Shown here piece after piece: positions 8,405-18,472 of a DNA stretch of 64,000 bases. Location: the NCBI RefSeq assembly GCF_016918735.1, contig NZ_JAFFPR010000010.1:1-64000 (forward strand), in the 5' to 3' direction. Position numbers and translations under genes: made by a program. The first letter of the stretch is position 1; each line of letters opens with the position of its first letter. Under the pieces are notes generated by a model. It saw only the letters and a list, made by a program, of their open reading frames with translations, ran no database searches and was not told the DNA's origin. The stretch comes from Leptospira abararensis (lineage in GTDB: Bacteria; Spirochaetota; Leptospiria; Leptospirales; Leptospiraceae).

Positions 8405-11400
8405 ATGACGTCCGAAATCCTTGCCTACTCCCCCCAAAACAAAATTCGCTTTGTGACGGCGGCCTCTCTCTTCGATGGCCACGACGCCTCGATCAATATC
8501 ATGCGTAGGATTTTGCAACAGAGCGGGGTGGAAGTGATCCACTTGGGCCACAACCGAAGTGTCCAAGAGATAGTCCAATGTGCCATCCAAGAAGATGTCC
8601 AAGGAATTGCCATCACGAGTTACCAGGGTGGTCATGTGGAATATTTCCAATACATGATTGACCTTTTACAAAAAGAAGGGGCAGGTCATATACGAGTGTT
8701 TGGTGGTGGCGGTGGAACCATCCTTCCTTCCGAAATTGAAGTCCTACATAAATATGGTGTGGCGCATATCTATTCTCCTGATGAAGGAAGAACTCTTGGC
8801 CTGCAAGGGATGATTAACGATGTGGTCCAAAAATCAGATTTTCCTACACCACTCTCATTTAACGGAGATTTGGCGTCACAAATCCAAAAGAAAAATTATT
8901 TAGCCCTCGGGCAAGCCATCACACAGATGGAGTTTTCTCTTTTGCAAGAAAAAACTAATTACTCCATCAATTTAGAATTTCCCCCTCCTGAAAAAACAAT
9001 TCCCGTTCTTGGAATTACGGGTACGGGTGGTGCCGGTAAATCATCATTGACTGATGAACTCGTTCGTCGTTACTTACATGATTTTCCCAACCAAACCATT
9101 GCTATTTTATCGGTCGATCCATCCAAAAGAAAAACAGGGGGGGCGCTTCTTGGTGACCGGATTCGAATGAATTCGATTTTTAATGAACGAGTTTATATGA
9201 GGTCTTTTGCCACTAGGGAAGCAAACATTGCCCTCAACCGGAGTGTCAAAGGTGCCATACAAATTTTAAAGTCAGCCGGGTATGATCTTATCATCGTAGA
9301 AACTGCCGGAATTGGACAGAGTGATTCGGAAATTACAGAAGTCGCCGATGTATCGTTATACGTGATGACACCAGAGTATGGTGCGGCCACTCAATTAGAA
9401 AAAATCGATATGATCGATTATGCAGATGTCATCTCTATCAACAAGTTTGACAAACGGGGAGCCCTCGATGCTCTCCGAGATGTAAAAAAACAATACCAAC
9501 GTTCGCGGAATTTATTCAACGATCCCATTGATGTGATGCCAGTCTACGGAACCATTGCGTCACAGTTTCAGGATGCAGGAACCGATGAACTTTATGCACA
9601 TCTTATCGAAGTTGTGATTGAAAAATGCCAACTGGATTGGAAATCGAAGTATTTAAAAAACCAAATTGGAAGAGAAGCATCCGTTGTCCTTCCACCCGAC
9701 CGTGTTCGGTATTTGACAGAAATCAAAGAAGAAATTGATCGCAATGCGGAGTGGATCGCTAAGGAAGCGGAGACTGCTAGATCCGCCTATCAATTGAAAG
9801 GTGCGATTGCAGTTTTTTCCAAAAAAGGAAAACCAATCACTGACCTAGAATCCGAATTTCAAATGTTATGGGACGCTTTGTCTTTGGATTCGCGAAATAT
9901 ATTAGAAACTTGGTTAGAGAAAATTGAATCCTATCGTAAGGAACAGTATTCCTATTTTGTGCGTGGAAAAGAAATCAAAGTAGAGAATTATACAATCTCT
10001 CTTAGTCATTTGAAAATTCCAAAAATTGCCACTCCTCGTTTTGTGGATTGGGGCGATATACTACAATGGTCTTACCAAGAAAACTTTCCGGGATTTTTTC
10101 CATACACTGCCGGGGTTTATCCTTACAAACGAAGTGGGGAAGACCCGACTCGTATGTTTGCAGGAGAAGGGGGACCGGAAAGAACCAACCGTCGATTTCA
10201 TTATTTGAGTTCGGGAATGCCTGCCAAACGATTGTCCACAGCCTTCGACTCCGTTACGTTATACGGGGAAGATCCAGACATTCGTCCGGATATTTATGGA
10301 AAGATTGGTAACTCCGGTGTGAATGTCGCCACACTCGATGATGCTAAAAAACTCTATTCTGGGTTTGATTTATGTGATCCATCCACTTCCGTTTCTATGA
10401 CCATCAATGGGCCAGCACCTATGGTACTTGCTTTCTTTTTGAATGCAGCCATTGACCAGGCCTGTGAAAAGTACATTCGGGCCGAAGGAAAAACAGATGA
10501 GATTCGTTCCAAAATCAAAAAAATTTACGAATCCAAAGGACAACCGGTTCCCCGTTTTGATGGGCCTTTGCCGGAAACGAACGATGGTTTGGGACTCATG
10601 CTCCTCGGAGTCGCAGGTGATGAAGTCCTTCCTTTGGATGTATACGCAAAACTTAAAAAAGAAGCACTATCGCAAGTTAGGGGAACGGTGCAAGCGGACA
10701 TACTCAAAGAAGACCAGGCCCAAAATACTTGTATATTCTCCACAGAATTTGCCTTAAAGATGATGGGAGACATCCAAGAACACTTCATTCAAAATGCAGT
10801 GCGGAATTTTTATTCGGTATCCATCAGTGGTTATCATATTGCAGAAGCAGGAGCCAATCCCATCACCCAAGTGGCATTTACTTTGGCCAATGGATTTACG
10901 TATGTGGAATATTACTTAAGTCGAGGGATGGACATCAACGAATTTGCTCCGAACCTTTCCTTCTTTTTTTCCAATGGAATCGATCCTGAGTATTCCGTAA
11001 TTGGTCGAGTGGCAAGAAGGATTTGGGCCAAAGCCATGAAGTTCAAATACCGAGCCAATGAACGTTCGCAGATGTTAAAATACCATATCCAAACATCGGG
11101 TCGTTCTCTCCATTCTCAAGAAATTGATTTTAATGATATTAGAACCACTTTGCAAGCGTTATACGCAATTTATGACAACTGTAACTCCCTTCATACGAAT
11201 GCTTATGATGAAGCGATCACCACACCAACAGAAGAATCCGTTCGCCGGGCTGTGGCCATCCAACTCATCATCAATCGGGAGTTAGGTCTTGCTAAAAATG
11301 AAAATCCATTACAAGGTGCTTTTATCATCGAAGAACTCACAGACCTTGTCGAATCTGCGATCTTAACTGAATTCAACCGTTTGACCGAAAGAGGTGGTGT

Positions 11401-11779
11401 TCTTGGTGCCATGGAGCGGATGTACCAAAGGAATAAAATCCAAGAAGAATCCCTTCATTATGAAACTTTAAAACATACCGGTGAATATCCCATCATCGGT
11501 GTGAATACTTTTTTAAACAGCAAAGGTTCCCCAACCGTTATCCCAGGGGAAGTCATTCGTTCGACCGACGAAGAAAAACAAACTCAAATTGGAAATTTGA
11601 AGGCGTTTCAAAACCGAAATGGAGCCAAAACCACCGATGCCATTACAAAATTAAAACAAGTGGCGCGTGCGAAAGAAAATATCTTTCACGAGTTACTAGA
11701 AACAGTGAAAGTGGCGTCCTTAGGGCAGATCTCCCATGCATTGTATGAAGTGGGAGGCCAATACCGCCGTAATATGTAA
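8405..11779 (+). CDS. icmF: fused acyl-CoA mutase IcmF (B12 domain, G-protein chaperone, mutase)
   Basis: 1124 aa from ATG 8405; the longer frame opens only at a TTG at 8396. Domain order matches IcmF: B12-binding domain (~13-145, DGHD 24-27 supplying the cobalt-ligand His26, then FGGGGG 99-104), a MeaB-like GTPase with Walker [10 protein letters not shown] (206-214) and VETAG, and the large (beta/alpha)8 mutase domain (~540-1120: [42 protein letters not shown]). IcmF interconverts isobutyryl-CoA and n-butyryl-CoA (some also act on pivalyl-CoA) with adenosylcobalamin, and the GTPase domain protects and loads the cofactor. In the cobalamin DxHxxG motif the last Gly appears as Ser, which is worth noting. 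Confidence 0.92.
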   Translation: MTSEILAYSPQNKIRFVTAASLFDGHDASINIMRRILQQSGVEVIHLGHNRSVQEIVQCAIQEDVQGIAITSYQGGHVEYFQYMIDLLQKEGAGHIRVFGGGGGTILPSEIEVLHKYGVAHIYSPDEGRTLGLQGMINDVVQKSDFPTPLSFNGDLASQIQKKNYLALGQAITQMEFSLLQEKTNYSINLEFPPPEKTIPVLGITGTGGAGKSSLTDELVRRYLHDFPNQTIAILSVDPSKRKTGGALLGDRIRMNSIFNERVYMRSFATREANIALNRSVKGAIQILKSAGYDLIIVETAGIGQSDSEITEVADVSLYVMTPEYGAATQLEKIDMIDYADVISINKFDKRGALDALRDVKKQYQRSRNLFNDPIDVMPVYGTIASQFQDAGTDELYAHLIEVVIEKCQLDWKSKYLKNQIGREASVVLPPDRVRYLTEIKEEIDRNAEWIAKEAETARSAYQLKGAIAVFSKKGKPITDLESEFQMLWDALSLDSRNILETWLEKIESYRKEQYSYFVRGKEIKVENYTISLSHLKIPKIATPRFVDWGDILQWSYQENFPGFFPYTAGVYPYKRSGEDPTRMFAGEGGPERTNRRFHYLSSGMPAKRLSTAFDSVTLYGEDPDIRPDIYGKIGNSGVNVATLDDAKKLYSGFDLCDPSTSVSMTINGPAPMVLAFFLNAAIDQACEKYIRAEGKTDEIRSKIKKIYESKGQPVPRFDGPLPETNDGLGLMLLGVAGDEVLPLDVYAKLKKEALSQVRGTVQADILKEDQAQNTCIFSTEFALKMMGDIQEHFIQNAVRNFYSVSISGYHIAEAGANPITQVAFTLANGFTYVEYYLSRGMDINEFAPNLSFFFSNGIDPEYSVIGRVARRIWAKAMKFKYRANERSQMLKYHIQTSGRSLHSQEIDFNDIRTTLQALYAIYDNCNSLHTNAYDEAITTPTEESVRRAVAIQLIINRELGLAKNENPLQGAFIIEELTDLVESAILTEFNRLTERGGVLGAMERMYQRNKIQEESLHYETLKHTGEYPIIGVNTFLNSKGSPTVIPGEVIRSTDEEKQTQIGNLKAFQNRNGAKTTDAITKLKQVARAKENIFHELLETVKVASLGQISHALYEVGGQYRRNM

Positions 11780-11788
11780 ACAAAGGAT

Positions 11789-11807
11789 AGGGCAGAGTTA
11801 CTGCCCT
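11789..11807 (+). promoter_or_regulatory. hairpin between icmF and the next gene
   Basis: A perfect 7-bp stem (AGGGCAG / CTGCCCT) with loop AGTTA lies in the 38-nt gap between icmF and the next ATG. There is no T-run after it, so it is a weak terminator candidate or an RNA-stabilising or attenuating hairpin rather than a classical terminator. Confidence 0.45.
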
Positions 11808-11817
11808 TGGTGAATTT

Positions 11818-13518
11818 ATGATATCTTGGGCTTTGATCAAAAAACACAAACTAGGAATTCCATTACTTTGGGACATAACCATGGTTTTTGTTGTCCTCGG
11901 CAACTTAGCCCTTATCATTTTTGATTTGAGTTATTTGAGTCTACGGCCCTTTTACTTTCATAAATTTCCTGAAATATTAGCTTTGTATGATAAACCAATT
12001 CTCGGCATTGAAGCCCATCGAACCACAACAGCTTACACCGATTTGGTGGATGATTTAAAATACCTCACTCAACTGCGAGATGATAGTTTTAGAGAAAATC
12101 AAAGAAAAGTCACTAGAGAAGAAATTTATAAAGTTCTCACATCATTAAAATCACAAGTATCCAATGAAAGGTTTGAATTCTTATACGCCGAATTTGAAAA
12201 GGCAATTCAAATTGAGGATGTCCAAATCCGCAGAAAGAAAGTCGAAGAAACCTTGGTCCAACTGAATGATTTTTTTAGTGTTTTAGAAGAGACGGACGAA
12301 ATTACTACTCTCAGTGAACTTTCGGAAAAATATGCCTTTATCAATCGTCTGAGTGTTGAAGCAAACGAGTCGAAAGAAATTTTATCCATTTTGCAAAAGA
12401 TGGATAAACGAATGTTAGAGATCGTGGAATCAAATCCATTTGCGATGTCAGGACAAACTAAATTTTTATCTGAGATCCAAACCGGTATCAAAACGGAATA
12501 CCAAACTCATAAAACCAAAGCTCGTGATATCAAACTAAGACAAGAATTAGATCCTGTACTCAACCGAGATCGAATCCCTTCGACTGTTGTGGCTTTTGCT
12601 TGGTTTTGGCGGGACCAAAACAGGTCACTCGAACAAAAAATAGATTTTTTTAATTCAAATTTTAGAGAGTATTTTGCACTTAATTATTATCGGGCAATTT
12701 CTTCTGATGGAAGTCCTGTGAACAACTATTTATTGTTAGATGCTCCGTTCCTCTTTTTCTTTTTGGCAGAATTTATCCTTAGTTGGCTAATCGCCATTCG
12801 TAATAAATCCTATATAGCTTGGTTTTTATATCCTATTTACCATTGGTATGATGTTTTGGGACTCATCCCACTTGCGCCGTTCCGTTTTTTCCGTTTAGTA
12901 CGTGTGTATAAAATTTATCTAATGTTACAAACCAATCAATTCACTCGTATTTTAGGGAATGATTTGATTAGTAGAACTTTACGGTATTATTCCAATATCA
13001 TCAAAGAAGAAATCTCGGATATTGTTACCATTCAAATCCTGACTGAAACACAAAATGAAGTGAAGTCTGGAAACTCCCTTGACCAACTGGTGAATGCCAT
13101 TGATCAAAATAGAGATGAACTAAAAAAAGTGGCGATTAAAAATATTGCCAAGTCGGCCCAGAATCCCAACTTGCAAGCGTTAATTCAAAATTTAGTAACC
13201 GAAGTGTCAGAACGTGTTTCTGCCAATATGAAACCTATTTCTCTTCTTCCCAAAGAGATGCAGGCCAATTTAACCAAACAAATTAGTTTGACCATTTATT
13301 CGGCTATTTCACAAGCAACGGTAGCTATGGCCACTGATCCATCGGGAAAAAAGTCTATTGAAAATTTAATTGATTACCTGATTGATGAGATGATTGTCAT
13401 TGCCCAGGATCCCGATATGGTGAAACTCAATACCAATATCACAGTGGCTCTTATCGAGAATATGAAGAAATCGATCGGCGAAAAAAAATGGCTCAAAGCA
13501 GAAATTGCCAATAGTTAG
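11818..13518 (+). CDS. membrane protein with ion-channel-like segment, unknown function
   Basis: 566 aa. One membrane helix near the N-terminus (~16-40), then ~240 residues of charged helix, probably extracytoplasmic, then two membrane segments (LDAPFLFFFLAEFILSWLIA; IAWFLYPIYHWYDVLGLIPL) followed directly by an Arg-spaced stretch (RFFRLVRVYKIY) that recalls the S3-S4 voltage-sensor region of ion channels, and a ~180-residue helical tail. No pore signature is seen. The channel resemblance is a pattern impression, not a family assignment. It starts 38 nt after icmF. Confidence 0.55.
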   Translation: MISWALIKKHKLGIPLLWDITMVFVVLGNLALIIFDLSYLSLRPFYFHKFPEILALYDKPILGIEAHRTTTAYTDLVDDLKYLTQLRDDSFRENQRKVTREEIYKVLTSLKSQVSNERFEFLYAEFEKAIQIEDVQIRRKKVEETLVQLNDFFSVLEETDEITTLSELSEKYAFINRLSVEANESKEILSILQKMDKRMLEIVESNPFAMSGQTKFLSEIQTGIKTEYQTHKTKARDIKLRQELDPVLNRDRIPSTVVAFAWFWRDQNRSLEQKIDFFNSNFREYFALNYYRAISSDGSPVNNYLLLDAPFLFFFLAEFILSWLIAIRNKSYIAWFLYPIYHWYDVLGLIPLAPFRFFRLVRVYKIYLMLQTNQFTRILGNDLISRTLRYYSNIIKEEISDIVTIQILTETQNEVKSGNSLDQLVNAIDQNRDELKKVAIKNIAKSAQNPNLQALIQNLVTEVSERVSANMKPISLLPKEMQANLTKQISLTIYSAISQATVAMATDPSGKKSIENLIDYLIDEMIVIAQDPDMVKLNTNITVALIENMKKSIGEKKWLKAEIANS

Positions 13519-13575
13519 TACTTCAAACAACAAGAATCAGTTCCTCTTTCGAACGTTGTTTTTCACTAAAAAAAG

Positions 13576-13599
13576 TCTTGTTTTCGTAAGAAAACAAGA
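13576..13599. terminator. perfect inverted repeat after the membrane-protein gene
   Basis: Arms TCTTGTTTTC and GAAAACAAGA (10 bp each, perfect) with a 4-nt loop GTAA. Reading leftward, the stem is followed by a run of seven T, a good intrinsic terminator form; reading rightward there is no T-run. It may end the upstream transcript weakly or block antisense transcription. It also lies 16 nt before the TTG start of the next gene. Confidence 0.45.
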
Positions 13600-13614
13600 T
13601 GAGATCGATCCACT

Positions 13615-14136
13615 TTGATTTCAAACTCAAAAGTCGCATTCGTTGTTTGTTTGGTTTTATTTCCTGGGATGATGGTATTTTCCCTCCCCAAAACCAAAAA
13701 TATCCAAACGCCCTTTTGGAATCTAAAGAATCATAAGGGGAGCTTAAAATCAATGGAACTGGTTTGGGAAGAAAGTTCTGGTGCCGTTGCCCCTGAGTTT
13801 CGGTATGGAAAAAAATACCGATTGGTTGCCGGACAAAATAAAATAACACTCACACGAAAATTTTCTCGAGCAGAAAAACAAATTCTAAACGAAACAAAGG
13901 ATGTAAACTTAAAAGTCTATGAATCCTGGATGAAAAAACTTTCCAAAACAGGAATCGAAACCTTTTCGTTTGAATCTCCGCCAACAGATACCATTACCGG
14001 TGTCAGTTATAACTTTGTCTCGTTCCAGTTGGGTTCCACCAAATCAAGGTTTTACTATCTTTTAGAGGATCGTAAAGACCCAAATTGGAAACAAAAAAAT
14101 ACTATCATACAGATCATAGAGAGGATGAAACCATGA
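13615..14136 (+). CDS. small exported protein of unknown function
   Basis: 173 aa from a TTG start at 13615; no ATG in this frame precedes the signal peptide (AFVVCLVLFPGMMVFS), so TTG (or an internal ATG at about 13669) is used. The mature part is soluble with a stretch of mixed strands. Its stop overlaps the ATG of the protease gene (ATGA, 14133-14136), so the two are translationally coupled and may act together outside the inner membrane, for example as an inhibitor or partner; that pairing is inference. No family was recognised. Confidence 0.6.
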   Translation: MISNSKVAFVVCLVLFPGMMVFSLPKTKNIQTPFWNLKNHKGSLKSMELVWEESSGAVAPEFRYGKKYRLVAGQNKITLTRKFSRAEKQILNETKDVNLKVYESWMKKLSKTGIETFSFESPPTDTITGVSYNFVSFQLGSTKSRFYYLLEDRKDPNWKQKNTIIQIIERMKP

Positions 14137-16265
14137 ATTTGAAATTAATCAGAATGATCGCTGGAATCTTGTTTTTGTTTGCGAGCGCAATTCTAGGTGA
14201 AGAATTTGATCCGAGTAGCGTACGGTCTCCTGGATGTAAACCGGGAACATTTTCTTGCGGATACATTCCTAGTTCCAAAGAAATCCAAGATAGTATTCCC
14301 CTCAAAAGAGATTTTAACTCTTTTGAGGAACTACCAAAGTCGATCGATTTATCTTCCCAAATGCCACCTGTGGGTAATCAAGGCCGACAAAATAGTTGTG
14401 TGGCATGGGCAACTGGTTATGCGATCAAATCCTATCTGTTAAAAAATAAAGGACAAGTTTCAGAATATGATCCTCCTTTTGCTGGCGGAAAGGGCAATTT
14501 TGTTTTTTCTCCAGCCTTTATATACAACCAACAGAATGGGGGTGAAGACAAAGGTTTGTATTATTATAAAACAATGGAGTTTTTAAAGTCAAGTGGTGTG
14601 GCTCCTTGGAGTAGTATGCCATACACCGATAAAGATTATCTTTCGCAACCATCACAAAGTTCTAAAAAAGAAGCACTCAAATACAAAATCAAATCTTTCT
14701 CTAGATTAAACTTTAAAAATCCAGATGAAATTAAACGAGTATTAGCTGGTAAAAATGTAGTTATGGTCGGAATGATCATTGATGATGCTTTTTATAAAGT
14801 AAAAGGTTCTGCCATTTACGATGAAAATGGTGGCCAAAGTTATGGTGGTCATGCCATGACAATTGTTGGATATGATGACAATAAAAAATCCAAATCAGGT
14901 AAAAAAGGCGCCTTTAAATTACAAAACTCTTGGGGAACCAGTTGGGGAGATAAGGGATTTGGTTGGGTATCTTATTCTATGCTTGCCAAAGTGGGACAAG
15001 AGACTTATGCCATCATTGATGAACCAGCCCCACAAAACACACCAACGGTGGTGGCACCAGTAAAAAAACAGATTGTTCCACCAACAGAAATCAATGTATC
15101 TAAAGGAGAATTTGATTCAAAAGTTGTTTTAACTTGGAACCACCAAGATTTGGCAGTTGCTTATTTAGTTCAAAGAAAAGAAGAATCTGAATTTTATGAT
15201 TTAGTTTATGCTGATAAACCAAGTTTTACTGATCTAAATGTATCACCTAACTCAACCTATGTATATCGAATTCTATCCGTGGGTTCCGAGGAAGTTTCTG
15301 TTGCCTCTTTGGAAGTGGAGGGATTCACCGCAGCTGAACCTCAGGCAAATGGAAATATTGGCCAAGTGGCCGGCCTCACTGGAACAGTTTATGTAAATGG
15401 AAATACACCGAACGTGGAACTGAGTTGGTCCGAATTGGATGGAGCCTCAAGTTATACCATTGCACGTTCCGATTCTTCTTTGAAATGGAAAAATATTGGA
15501 AGCTCCAAAACCGCGAATTTTATAGATCCTTCTCCCAAACTAGGGGAGACCAATTTTTATCGAGTCAATGCACTTGTGCAATCAAAACCAACAGGGACTT
15601 GGAGTGAATCGCTGGCTATCGATGTCGCTGATCAAACTTTATTACCGAACCAAGTCAGCCATTTAACTGCAACTAGTGGAGACTATGCAAATAAAATTAT
15701 TTTAAATTGGGATGCAGCTCCTGGGGCAAAAACATATTATTTATATCGGTTTGATGAAAGAGCCGAACCATCTGGACAGTTTGAAATGTCTGGAACAAGT
15801 TTTACAGACTCAGATCCAATCATTCAGAATGGAAATTCATATATATATACAGTAATTGCTGCAAATGACATTGGTTATGCGGAACCAAGTGAAGTAGCCT
15901 TTGGGAAAACAGATCCGGGTTTAACAAAACGAGCTGGTGGTGTGACTTTATCCCCACCCAAACAATTAAATTCAAATCCAATCGGAAAAGATAAACTTGT
16001 CAGTTTGAAATGGGATTCTGTGAAAGATAGTTTTGAATATTATATTTATCGCAAACAGGTGAAAGCTGGGAAATCAGGAAAACTGGAATTTGTTTCTGGA
16101 GTAGATTCTAAAAAAACATCCTTTACTGAAACCTTCCCGGGGCAATCGGGAGATTTGTTTTTATACACCGTTCGCTCCAAATCTGAATTTGGTTCGGAGT
16201 CGAAAGATTCTAATTTTGTATCTGTGTTGTCCGCGAGCATTACCGGGGGTTCCGATGAGCGCTAA
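14133..16265 (+). CDS. papain-like (C1) cysteine protease with Fn3 domains, 3' end cut off by prophage
   Basis: Start ATG 14133 (GAGG upstream, ATGA coupling to the previous gene) gives 710 aa with a signal peptide (IRMIAGILFLFASAILG). The C1 peptidase domain spans ~65-300: QGRQNSC with catalytic Cys89, His240 (YGGHAMTIVGYD) and Asn265 (QNSWGTSWGDKGFGW). Four fibronectin type III-like modules follow (~320-400, 415-500, 515-600, 615-698). Codon 698 (GTG, 16224-16226) is the last complete host codon; the final 12 residues (LSASITGGSDER) and the stop are encoded mostly by the prophage's left end. The missing 115 residues lie at 55162-55509. The protease domain is intact, so the product may still be active but lacks its C-terminal domain. 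Confidence 0.85.
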   Translation: MNLKLIRMIAGILFLFASAILGEEFDPSSVRSPGCKPGTFSCGYIPSSKEIQDSIPLKRDFNSFEELPKSIDLSSQMPPVGNQGRQNSCVAWATGYAIKSYLLKNKGQVSEYDPPFAGGKGNFVFSPAFIYNQQNGGEDKGLYYYKTMEFLKSSGVAPWSSMPYTDKDYLSQPSQSSKKEALKYKIKSFSRLNFKNPDEIKRVLAGKNVVMVGMIIDDAFYKVKGSAIYDENGGQSYGGHAMTIVGYDDNKKSKSGKKGAFKLQNSWGTSWGDKGFGWVSYSMLAKVGQETYAIIDEPAPQNTPTVVAPVKKQIVPPTEINVSKGEFDSKVVLTWNHQDLAVAYLVQRKEESEFYDLVYADKPSFTDLNVSPNSTYVYRILSVGSEEVSVASLEVEGFTAAEPQANGNIGQVAGLTGTVYVNGNTPNVELSWSELDGASSYTIARSDSSLKWKNIGSSKTANFIDPSPKLGETNFYRVNALVQSKPTGTWSESLAIDVADQTLLPNQVSHLTATSGDYANKIILNWDAAPGAKTYYLYRFDERAEPSGQFEMSGTSFTDSDPIIQNGNSYIYTVIAANDIGYAEPSEVAFGKTDPGLTKRAGGVTLSPPKQLNSNPIGKDKLVSLKWDSVKDSFEYYIYRKQVKAGKSGKLEFVSGVDSKKTSFTETFPGQSGDLFLYTVRSKSEFGSESKDSNFVSVLSASITGGSDER
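16222..16227 (+). repeat. left target-site duplication CTGTGT
   Basis: The same six bases directly abut the other end of the prophage at 55157-55162. Both copies adjoin the exact limits of the terminal inverted repeats, as expected of a transposase-generated staggered cut. Mu itself makes 5-bp duplications, so 6 bp is slightly longer. Confidence 0.92.
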
Positions 16266-16275
16266 AATCGTTACT
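16228..16275 (+). repeat. left terminal inverted repeat of the prophage (48 bp)
   Basis: Identical, base for base, to the reverse complement of 55109-55156; the match stops at base 49 (G here, C there). It starts with TGT, like Mu and many related transposons. It probably contains transposase binding sites. It also carries the stop codon that ends the truncated host protease. Confidence 0.95.
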
Positions 16276-16369
16276 GAATTTAAGATTTCTTAGGATTTAT
16301 TGAGTAAAATGGACGGTTTAAGAAAAAAACTAATTATCTATTATTTGTTGTTAGTCGGTAGTAGGTGAA

Positions 16370-16394
16370 ATATCCTAAGTTTTACTTAGGATAT
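16370..16394. promoter_or_regulatory. perfect palindrome near the left prophage end
   Basis: Arms ATATCCTAAG (16370-16379) and CTTAGGATAT (16385-16394) flank TTTTA. A further copy of the half-site, CTTAGGATTT, lies at 16289-16298. It is 33 bp beyond the stop of the last leftward gene, so it may be a terminator (the following T-run is poor), or it may be an internal transposase or regulator site near the phage end. The repeated half-site slightly favours protein binding. Confidence 0.5.
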
Positions 16395-16426
16395 AATACG
16401 TGTTGAACTTGAAAATTGGCAATTCC

Positions 16427-16699
16427 TCAGCCAGTTTCTTTTATTTCATCGAGAAGTTTTGCTGAATTTTGTTTTAAGTATTCAGCTGTCCGAAGGTAGG
16501 CATCTTCTACCTTTCCTTCGGAAAAACCTCTGAATTTTGTACGCGCCGGATAAGCTTTCTTTACAGAACGATTGTTGATATCTCCATCATATTCCACAAC
16601 GATGGCCCAACCAAAAATATGAAGAAACGAATTTACAAATAAGAAAAGGCCCGTTTCTATAAATTCGTCCCAAGTTTTTGGATCTATGTTATCAGACAT
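16427..16699 (-). CDS. small phage protein, last gene of putative lysis cassette
   Basis: 90 aa, soluble, with a hydrophobic central stretch (FLFVNSFLHIFGWAIVVEYD) and a conserved-looking basic patch (AYPARTKFRGFSE). It overlaps the patatin gene by 8 bp and ends the leftward transcription unit. No function can be assigned; its place at the end of the cassette hints at a role in lysis or virion release. Confidence 0.6.
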   Translation of the reverse strand: MSDNIDPKTWDEFIETGLFLFVNSFLHIFGWAIVVEYDGDINNRSVKKAYPARTKFRGFSEGKVEDAYLRTAEYLKQNSAKLLDEIKETG

Positions 16700-17858
16700 G
16701 ATTCACTTCTTCCAATAAATCAACCAATCTATTTGCGAAGTTGTTTATGTATGATCTTGTTGCAGGTTGATCAATCCAGAAATCAACGTCGTATAACATT
16801 GATTTCACCTGAGAATCAGAAGCATCATCCATCGTTTCTTTGGCTGTCATGAACGGAGTGTTGAAACTGTAAAAATTGTTTTGGTCCACCAGATAGGATG
16901 CTAATTTCCTCGCATGTCTTTCCGGTCGTTTTAAAAGTGCACTCGGAAGGACACCATTTGTAACTAACTGTGCGGCTCCCCAGTCCAACATTTCTTTTCC
17001 ATCTCGGGGAGTAGCGCGTTCTCCAGTTCCAATAGATGCAGCTAGTACACTATCACCAAAAAGAGTTCGAATTGTTTCTAAAATTGAGAGTCTTCGGCCT
17101 GAAAGAGAGGAAAGAAGTTTGTCCAGGCTTCCCACTGAAATCTCTTTTTCTTGAAACTTAAAAGTTTCCACAATAGCATCCAGAATGGGATCATTGGCCC
17201 CAGATGTCCCGCCATCAGAAACGTAATAAGTCTTATCTTTTTGCTCTATTACTGTCGGAGAAAAATACGTGTCTGCAGAACAAGAACCAGCGACTACCAA
17301 GTAAGCAGATAAATTTTGAAATTCATCTCTCCAAGATTTATAATGTAATGTGTTATCTGTCTCACAATCGATTCCGATAACCATCACACGCCCATTTTTG
17401 TTTATCTCTCCAATTGTCGTCTCTCCAAGGGTTGCTTTTAGTAAGGCTAACAATGGTTCGCTTGATAAACTTGGAGCCGACAAGCCCTGGCCAGAAAAAA
17501 TTCCTCGAACGATAAATCTATTCCAGAACCGGGAAACTGTTCCTGGAAATATTTTTTGTCCATGTTCTAAATATAATTCCAGAATTTGTGTTGGTGTTAA
17601 GCCTGATCGAAGAGCCATTGCAATAATTGATCCAGTCGACGTACCAGATAGGAGATCAAATAACCTGTGGAATGGAAAACTCTTACTACCAGTTTCTAAA
17701 AATTCAAATTCACCGAATCGATCAAGAAGGATTGACTGGAAAACTTTTTCAATTTCGATCAGGATCCGTAAACTAGTGATAGCGAGGTATCCTCCCCCCG
17801 CAAAGCTAAGAACAGAAAGCTGACGATCAGCTGGATTTTTTAAGCGAATCTTTTTCAT
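16692..17858 (-). CDS. phage-encoded patatin-like phospholipase
   Basis: 388 aa from ATG 17858, chosen over the longer frame (17921) because GGAGG (17863-17867) is ideally placed and the ATG overlaps the previous stop (ATGA). Patatin features are complete: Gly-rich oxyanion block FAGGGYLAI (19-27), nucleophile elbow GTSTG with Ser74, and the DGG catalytic Asp215 (YYVSDGG). Patatins cleave acyl chains from phospholipids. Similar enzymes (CapV) are CBASS effectors, but no cyclic-nucleotide synthase is nearby. Its place next to a peptidase and a membrane protein in a late unit suggests membrane degradation at lysis. That role is inference. Confidence 0.8.
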   Translation of the reverse strand: MKKIRLKNPADRQLSVLSFAGGGYLAITSLRILIEIEKVFQSILLDRFGEFEFLETGSKSFPFHRLFDLLSGTSTGSIIAMALRSGLTPTQILELYLEHGQKIFPGTVSRFWNRFIVRGIFSGQGLSAPSLSSEPLLALLKATLGETTIGEINKNGRVMVIGIDCETDNTLHYKSWRDEFQNLSAYLVVAGSCSADTYFSPTVIEQKDKTYYVSDGGTSGANDPILDAIVETFKFQEKEISVGSLDKLLSSLSGRRLSILETIRTLFGDSVLAASIGTGERATPRDGKEMLDWGAAQLVTNGVLPSALLKRPERHARKLASYLVDQNNFYSFNTPFMTAKETMDDASDSQVKSMLYDVDFWIDQPATRSYINNFANRLVDLLEEVNHV

Positions 17859-18472
17859 GCAGCCTCCTTGAAATACATGATTCTGATTTTTCCATTTGTT
17901 TCGGTGAATTTCCGAAACCACTCTTTTGGATATCGAACATTTTCACCGTTCGTATCCTTATAGTTAGTTGTAGCATTTCCCCATGTGTCTTTTACGACCC
18001 AACAGTCATCCTCTTCATCTACAATATTTAGAATGTGACCACCACCTGCAGGAATACCAGGAAGACCTTTCGTTCCAATGATTACTGGAGAATCAAACGA
18101 TGATAAAGCTTCGGAAACTTCTTCCCAATTACCATCCCCATCTCGAAAAATAACCTCACCGCTGTAACCTGCTTCACGAAGTCTTTTAGTAATCGCAGCC
18201 TTATGTACCAACCACCAGGCACCGGATCTTCCAGTGATCCACTTAAATTTAGACATTACCACTTCAGCGATTCCAGGCTTGCCGACATTAGCCTCAGTAT
18301 CATCGATGTATTCTTCAGCATATTCATCAGAGACTGCATTCTTACCTAACCAATTACTAAGAAATATTAAGGCAGACGTATAAAAACACGTTATACTGAA
18401 TCGGAGGTCTTTGAAGAATGTGTTTCTTCGTTGGTTTCGAAACCATGTGTGAATAGAAATCGCTTTATTCAT
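17855..18472 (-). CDS. C39-like papain-fold peptidase, candidate endolysin
   Basis: 205 aa. The arrangement resembles peptidase C39-like proteins: Cys29 near the N-terminus (SITCFYTSAL), then His146 (PAGGGHILNIVD) and Asp162 (WVVKDTWGN) with the usual spacing. A GGGGG Shine-Dalgarno precedes the ATG. No signal peptide is seen, so a holin would be needed if it cuts peptidoglycan cross-links. It overlaps both neighbours (8 bp upstream, ATGA with the patatin gene). No other endolysin candidate (lysozyme, amidase, CHAP) was recognised in the prophage, which makes this the best one. A maturation protease is the alternative. Confidence 0.6.
   Translation of the reverse strand: MNKAISIHTWFRNQRRNTFFKDLRFSITCFYTSALIFLSNWLGKNAVSDEYAEEYIDDTEANVGKPGIAEVVMSKFKWITGRSGAWWLVHKAAITKRLREAGYSGEVIFRDGDGNWEEVSEALSSFDSPVIIGTKGLPGIPAGGGHILNIVDEEDDCWVVKDTWGNATTNYKDTNGENVRYPKEWFRKFTETNGKIRIMYFKEAA

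Noticed and set aside
16692..18472. CBASS-like defence system suggested by the CapV-like patatin
   Set aside because: No cyclic-nucleotide synthase, ubiquitin-like or sensor gene is nearby, and the late motif and gene coupling fit lysis better.
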